18,768 nt of DNA. It comes from Nitrososphaerales archaeon (lineage in GTDB: Archaea > Thermoproteota > Nitrososphaeria > Nitrososphaerales > Nitrososphaeraceae). Of the stretch, positions 15,588-18,768 are shown in pieces. Made by a program: the position numbers and the translations under genes. A model generated the notes under the pieces. It saw only the letters and a list, made by a program, of their open reading frames with translations. It was not told where the DNA came from and ran no database searches. The stretch spans positions 1-18,768 of the forward strand of contig JARBAV010000019.1 of NCBI GenBank assembly GCA_029237515.1, given 5' to 3'. The first letter of the stretch is position 1. Each line of letters opens with the position of its first letter.

Positions 15588-16892
15588 GTGATTACCTTAA
15601 TATTCCCAGTGAATTCACGAAGATCATTGCATTGGAAAGAGAGTTTGCCTGACTGGTATGTTAAAGAATATGGTTACCAACCTAATATCAATATTGGGAC
15701 GTCAGGCCATGTTGATCATGGGAAAACTACACTAGTTGAAGCGATTACAGGCGTATGGACTAGTGCCCACAGTGAAGAATTAAGGAGAGGTATCACTATC
15801 AAAGTTGGCTATGCAGATGCAGCCTTTTACAAGTGCCCTGATTGTCCGGCACCAGGATGCTACTCCTCTAGTCCAACGTGCGTGAATTGCAGTAAACCAG
15901 GAGAGCTTTTACGCGTAGTCAGTTTTGTAGATTCACCAGGTCATGAAAGTTTGATGGCAAATATGCTTTCGGGATCAGCTCTGATGGACGGAGCAATACT
16001 TGTAATCGCCGCTAATGAAAAAGTCCCGCAACCACAAACCAGAGAACACCTCTTGGCATTGCAAGTTTTGGGGATAAAAGAAATAGTGATTGTCCAGAAC
16101 AAAGTAGATTTGATTGAATATGAGAGCGCTCTGGAGAATTATGATCAAATCAAATCATTCGTCAGTGGTAGCACTGCAGAGGAGGCTCCCATCGTTCCTG
16201 TATCAGCTCAACACAGGGTAAACGTAGATGCACTCATCGAAGCCATAGAAAGCAAACTTAAGAATCCGATTCGAAACAAAGCTGCTAAACCCATAATGCA
16301 TGTATTGCGATCTTTTGACGTAAACAAGCCTGGTATCCAAGTCCAGAGGGTCAAAGGTGGTGTAATAGGAGGAGCTCTAGTTCAAGGAGAATTTTCGATA
16401 GGAGATGAGATCGAGATTAGGCCCGGCTTCTTTGATGAAAGGAAGAGTAGATATGAGCCTATTACTTCAGCCATCTCCACATTAGGAACAGGTGCAGGTC
16501 TAGTTGAATCCGTTAGACCTGGTGGGTTAGTTGCAATTGGAACAAGATTAGATCCTACCTTCATAAAGAGTGATTCACTCATTGGTTCCGTAGTAGGAAA
16601 GCCGTCCACTCTGCCTGATAACGTAGATAGCATAAGTATCGAAGTTTATCTTTTCGATACTGCAGTTGGGACTCAAGAACTAGTAAGGGTAGATCCTATT
16701 CGAATCAAAGAACCTCTCAGATTGAACATAGGTACTGCTGCCACATTAGGGACAGTTACAAATGTTAAAGACTCCACAAAAATCGAGATTAAACTGAAGA
16801 AGCCAGTCTGTTTGTTACCAAATAACCGAGTAGCTATCAGCAGAAGGATCTCTGATAGATGGAGATTAATAGGTTCAGGAATGGCAGTGTGA
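15588..16892 (+). CDS. eif2g: Translation initiation factor aIF2, gamma subunit
   Basis: GTPase subunit of aIF2 that binds initiator Met-tRNA and carries it to the 30S subunit. Motifs: P-loop GHVDHGKT (40-47), switch I RRGITI (64-69), zinc knuckle C81, C84, C96, C99 inserted in the G domain (a gamma-subunit trait), DSPGHE (113-118), NKVD (169-172) and SAQ (204-206). Two beta-barrel domains follow, ending RRISDRWRLIGSGMA. The start is uncertain. GTG 15588 gives 434 residues; TTG 15645 would give MPDWYVKEYGYQPNINIG, which removes a 19-residue extension that looks non-conserved and would better suit a TATA-like AAAAATA near 15578. The beta subunit is encoded at 3996-4427. Confidence 0.96.
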   Translation: MITLIFPVNSRRSLHWKESLPDWYVKEYGYQPNINIGTSGHVDHGKTTLVEAITGVWTSAHSEELRRGITIKVGYADAAFYKCPDCPAPGCYSSSPTCVNCSKPGELLRVVSFVDSPGHESLMANMLSGSALMDGAILVIAANEKVPQPQTREHLLALQVLGIKEIVIVQNKVDLIEYESALENYDQIKSFVSGSTAEEAPIVPVSAQHRVNVDALIEAIESKLKNPIRNKAAKPIMHVLRSFDVNKPGIQVQRVKGGVIGGALVQGEFSIGDEIEIRPGFFDERKSRYEPITSAISTLGTGAGLVESVRPGGLVAIGTRLDPTFIKSDSLIGSVVGKPSTLPDNVDSISIEVYLFDTAVGTQELVRVDPIRIKEPLRLNIGTAATLGTVTNVKDSTKIEIKLKKPVCLLPNNRVAISRRISDRWRLIGSGMAV

Positions 16893-17015
16893 CAAACAAT
16901 AATCATAGCATCCATCTATCTGAATATCCTAATCACTCTACCGATCTCAAAACTGATAACCCTTTGATTCAATAATTCACTTAGTACTATCCCTAACTTT
17001 TATTATAATGCCATT

Positions 17016-17201
17016 TTACGGGGACCGTTGACTAAGACCGCCTTGAGAAGGTGCACTCTTGTTAGCGTTGTCGTTGCGTGTGGTATTTTCATCGGGATTT
17101 GGAATCGGTATAATCGTCTCGGATGGGGCCAGATATATTGTGACTACACTGATAAGTATTATTATTATGGCAGCAATTATGAGAAGGCGTCTATTATCCA
17201 T
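17016..17201 (-). CDS. Small single-helix membrane protein
   Basis: From the ATG at 17201 it gives 61 residues: a short basic N-terminus (MDNRR), one strongly hydrophobic helix (6-24, LLIIAAIIIILISVVTIYL), then an outward Pro/Asn/Asp/Ser-rich tail (PSETIIPIPNPDENTTRNDN). Positive residues before the helix predict an outside C-terminus. A longer reading from 17282 would overlap the start of the CBS gene and looks less natural. The AT-rich element at 17230-17237 is about 33 nt upstream of this ATG and could also serve the divergent CBS gene. Function unknown. Confidence 0.5.
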   Translation of the reverse strand: MDNRRLLIIAAIIIILISVVTIYLAPSETIIPIPNPDENTTRNDNANKSAPSQGGLSQRSP

Positions 17202-17229
17202 CCGATCGTTTGTTATAAGTAGAGGAAGG

Positions 17230-17237
17230 TTTTTAAT
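17230..17237 (+). promoter_or_regulatory. TATA-like element between CBS gene and membrane-protein gene
   Basis: TTTTTAAT centred about 32 nt before the CBS-gene ATG (17266) and about 33 nt before the ATG of the divergent small gene (17201). Position suits a promoter with a leader of only a few bases in either direction. Confidence 0.4.
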
Positions 17238-17265
17238 GTAATGATTAGGATCATCATAAACCACA

Positions 17266-18369
17266 ATGATAGTAGATGACATTATGATAAAAGATGTAAT
17301 TTCCTTAACTCCTGAAGATTCTGTTTCAAAAGCACTTAGCTTAATGCATTCACACAGATTAAATCAGATTCCTATTGTGAACGATACCAGTGACTATTTG
17401 GGAATGGTATTCGCAAAGGAATTTCTTTCAGTTAATGCTTCCCCTGAGTCGAAGCTTAAGGGTTTCATATCGAAAACCCCAACCCTAGGTCGTGAGGCTA
17501 CGGTAGAGCGAGCGATAGAGATGATCCTAAATACAGGAAATCGCGCGTTTCCAGTCATCGAGAATCGTTCTAAACTTGTAGGAATAGTGAGTGAGATGGA
17601 CATAGTAGTGAACGCCAGGTTTGGTCATTCAAAAGCGGATTCAGTTATGAGTGGTGCTATAGTACAAGAAGGTGAAGATACCCTTGGGAACGCTCTTTCA
17701 AAGATGAGGAGGTATAACATATCACGTTTGCCAGTTATAAGCAGGGATGGTGTTTTGACAGGAATCATAAATGTATTAGATATTGCACACGTCATATCCA
17801 AACCCAGAGAGAGAGCGAGTAAGTCTCCTGGAGTAGGTACAATGGCAGTAGTACGAATCGTAAAAGTGAAGGATATCATGAGAAATGCTTACTCTGTAGA
17901 ACAGGGCTCAAAAATAGATGAATTAACTGACGACTTAAAGAATCATGAAGAAGTTGTTGTGGTAGGAAATAGCCGTCCAATTGGTGTGATCACACCAAAA
18001 GATGTACTCGAATTATTACTTCCGAAGCATGGAGGTCCTACTTTTATACACATTTCAGATCCTGAAACTGAGGATGACAAACATGAAATCGAAAGAATTA
18101 TGACAAAATTCCTGAAAAAAATTGAAGGTAGATTGGAAAATGTTCAGTTGGTCACCATTTACGTAGACAAACACAAGACAAGAAAATACTCTATTAGAGC
18201 AAGAGTAATGACAAACAACAGCATTATAGATGCGAAGGCAGTGGCATACGATCCCATATCAGCATCGAAGGAAATTGTCTCGAAGTTGGAAAGAAGAATA
18301 AAATCAGCACACAGCGCAAAGCTGCCAAAGAAACACCGCCGAGGAACTATTAGGAAGGAAGATTTCTAG
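17266..18369 (+). CDS. Four-CBS protein with C-terminal HPF/RaiA-like domain; putative ribosome hibernation factor
   Basis: 367 residues. Four CBS motifs: about 1-55 (IMIKDVISLTPEDSVSKAL), 66-117 (ending FPVIENRSKLVGIVSEMD), 123-178 (YNISRLPVISRDGVLTGI) and 198-252 (KVKDIMRNAYSVEQGS, IGVITPKDVLELL). Such pairs form Bateman modules that bind AMP, ADP, ATP or S-adenosylmethionine. Residues 258-355 read as strand-helix-strand-strand-strand-helix: FIHISD, IERIMTKFLKKIEGRL, VQLVTIYVD, KYSIRARVM, SIIDAKAVAYD, ASKEIVSKLERRIKSAH. This is the order and length of the S30AE domain of HPF/RaiA, which binds the 30S decoding site. The last 16 residues are very basic (LPKKHRRGTIRK), as expected for RNA contact. 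I infer an energy-sensing ribosome silencer. The gene is leaderless or nearly so, downstream of aIF2 gamma, and convergent with a tRNA. Confidence 0.8.
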   Translation: MIVDDIMIKDVISLTPEDSVSKALSLMHSHRLNQIPIVNDTSDYLGMVFAKEFLSVNASPESKLKGFISKTPTLGREATVERAIEMILNTGNRAFPVIENRSKLVGIVSEMDIVVNARFGHSKADSVMSGAIVQEGEDTLGNALSKMRRYNISRLPVISRDGVLTGIINVLDIAHVISKPRERASKSPGVGTMAVVRIVKVKDIMRNAYSVEQGSKIDELTDDLKNHEEVVVVGNSRPIGVITPKDVLELLLPKHGGPTFIHISDPETEDDKHEIERIMTKFLKKIEGRLENVQLVTIYVDKHKTRKYSIRARVMTNNSIIDAKAVAYDPISASKEIVSKLERRIKSAHSAKLPKKHRRGTIRKEDF

Positions 18370-18375
18370 AAAAAA
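18370..18375 (-). terminator. Oligo-T terminator of tRNA-Ser
   Basis: Six consecutive T on the minus strand begin 4 nt after the discriminator base of the tRNA (3' end G, then CCC, then TTTTTT). The same bases directly follow the stop of the convergent CBS-HPF gene. Confidence 0.55.
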
Positions 18376-18426
18376 GGGCGCAGATGAGGAGATTCGAACT
18401 CCTGATCACCCGAAGGCGAATCGGCT

Positions 18427-18444
18427 ATCTTTTAAGTTGATTCA
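18427..18444 (-). other. Canonical tRNA intron at position 37/38
   Basis: 18 nt, beginning TGAATC and ending AAGAT on the minus strand. Cutting as AG^T and AT^A puts each cut after the second base of a three-base bulge. Bases CTT of the anticodon loop can pair with AAG near the intron's 3' end. This is a relaxed bulge-helix-bulge suited to the archaeal splicing endonuclease. Confidence 0.75.
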
Positions 18445-18462
18445 CTCAAGGCCGACGCATTA

Positions 18463-18482
18463 TTTTGTTCTCGTTTAGAGAA
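18463..18482 (-). other. Non-canonical tRNA intron in the D-loop
   Basis: 20 nt containing the hairpin TTCTC-TAAAC-GAGAA. Removal restores a normal D-arm. The exact ends may shift by one base (18462-18481) because a T is repeated at both junctions, and both choices give the same mature tRNA. Confidence 0.7.
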
Positions 18483-18527
18483 GACCACTCTGCCACATCT
18501 GCTCGTTCCTTTACGATGCATTCGAGC

Positions 18528-18535
18528 TTTTTATA
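18528..18535 (-). promoter_or_regulatory. TATA box of tRNA-Ser
   Basis: TATAAAAA on the minus strand, centred about 30 nt before the tRNA 5' end, so transcription would start a few bases before the mature tRNA. Confidence 0.7.
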
Positions 18536-18700
18536 GTTAGTGTTTCCCTCTTATATCTAAGAAGAAATTGAAAATCTATTTCATTGACGCGAAATTCGGC
18601 TATCTTTATTTAGTTTAGGAATTCTGCAGACACTTTCTCCGGTGGGTATCTGAAAGTTTAAAATGAACGCCAGACCACCACACAAAACTGCACTGGAAAA

Positions 18701-18768
18701 ATGAAGATCTCGTTTTGTTTTGTTTATGCGTACGTGAAGGTCGCAACCATCAATACTCCTTTGGGATG
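18701..18768 (+). CDS. Possible start of a gene cut by the right edge
   Basis: ATG at 18701 opens a frame of 22 full codons to the window end, product starting MKISFCFVYAYVKVATINTP. A GTG at 18734 (MKVATINTPLG) is a second possible start. A TTTAAAA element (18657-18663) about 40 nt upstream could be its TATA box. Too short to identify, and the frame may be chance. Confidence 0.28.
   Translation, partial: MKISFCFVYAYVKVATINTPLG

Larger units (their letters stand above)
18379..18502 (-). tRNA. tRNA-Ser(UGA) with two introns
   Basis: Class II tRNA read on the minus strand. Acceptor stem GCAGATG (18502-18496) pairs with CATCTGC (18386-18380); the discriminator is G, the Ser identity base. The T arm is AGGAG-TTCGAAT-CTCCT. 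The long variable arm is TCGCC-TTCG-GGTGA. The anticodon stem TCGGC pairs with GCCGA; the loop holds CT-TGA, so the anticodon is UGA. The D stem (GCA/TGC) closes only if 20 nt are removed from the D-loop (about 18463-18482), restoring the standard GAGTGGTCTAA. The anticodon loop has 25 nt instead of 7, an 18-nt excess (18427-18444) at the canonical 37/38 site. Mature length is then 86 nt. CCA is not encoded. Confidence 0.93.

Noticed and set aside
1..18768. CRISPR array, rRNA, intact insertion sequence or integration site
   Set aside because: No regularly spaced repeats, no rRNA signature, no intact transposase and no duplicated tRNA end were seen.

Overview
The window reads as chromosome of a Thaumarchaeota/Nitrososphaerota archaeon, most likely a Nitrososphaerales-type soil ammonia oxidiser. 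This rests on archaeal aIF2 beta and gamma, ribosomal protein eS6, a zinc-containing archaeal ferredoxin, a tRNA with archaeal-style introns, TATA boxes 27-36 nt upstream of starts, AT-rich spacers, and a bacterial-type Hsp70 system of the kind such archaea acquired by transfer. The lineage is an inference from gene content, not a database match.

Left part (1-3800, all minus): the chaperone operon grpE-dnaK-dnaJ, with dnaJ cut by the window edge, preceded by a short protein of unknown function. Next (3996-4587, minus): aIF2 beta, with a 47-residue open frame 16 nt upstream. A gene-poor stretch (4588-5115) holds hairpins and what may be the decayed 3' end of a TnpB-type element. Then come an unknown 201-residue protein, the zinc ferredoxin (minus) and a lone hisI (plus).

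Middle part (7498-11846, minus): a zinc/manganese-type ABC importer (znuA-znuC-znuB), a NikR-like regulator with one nickel ligand changed, and a secreted protein. An AT-rich dyad element occurs in both the regulator and importer promoters and suggests, without proving, that the regulator controls the importer. Next are an ArsA-family ATPase with a C-terminal HSP20-like domain and a DegT-family aminotransferase.

Right part (14664-18768): a translation cluster on the plus strand (zinc-ribbon protein, eS6, aIF2 gamma), a one-helix membrane protein (minus), and a four-CBS protein whose last ~100 residues have the sequence pattern and predicted fold order of the ribosome hibernation factor HPF/RaiA. 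It is followed by a convergent tRNA-Ser(UGA) interrupted by two introns, one in the D-loop and one in the anticodon loop. A possible partial gene begins at the right edge.

The most interesting item is the CBS-HPF fusion: it would couple an adenosine-nucleotide sensor to ribosome silencing, and it lies beside genes for translation initiation and the small ribosomal subunit.
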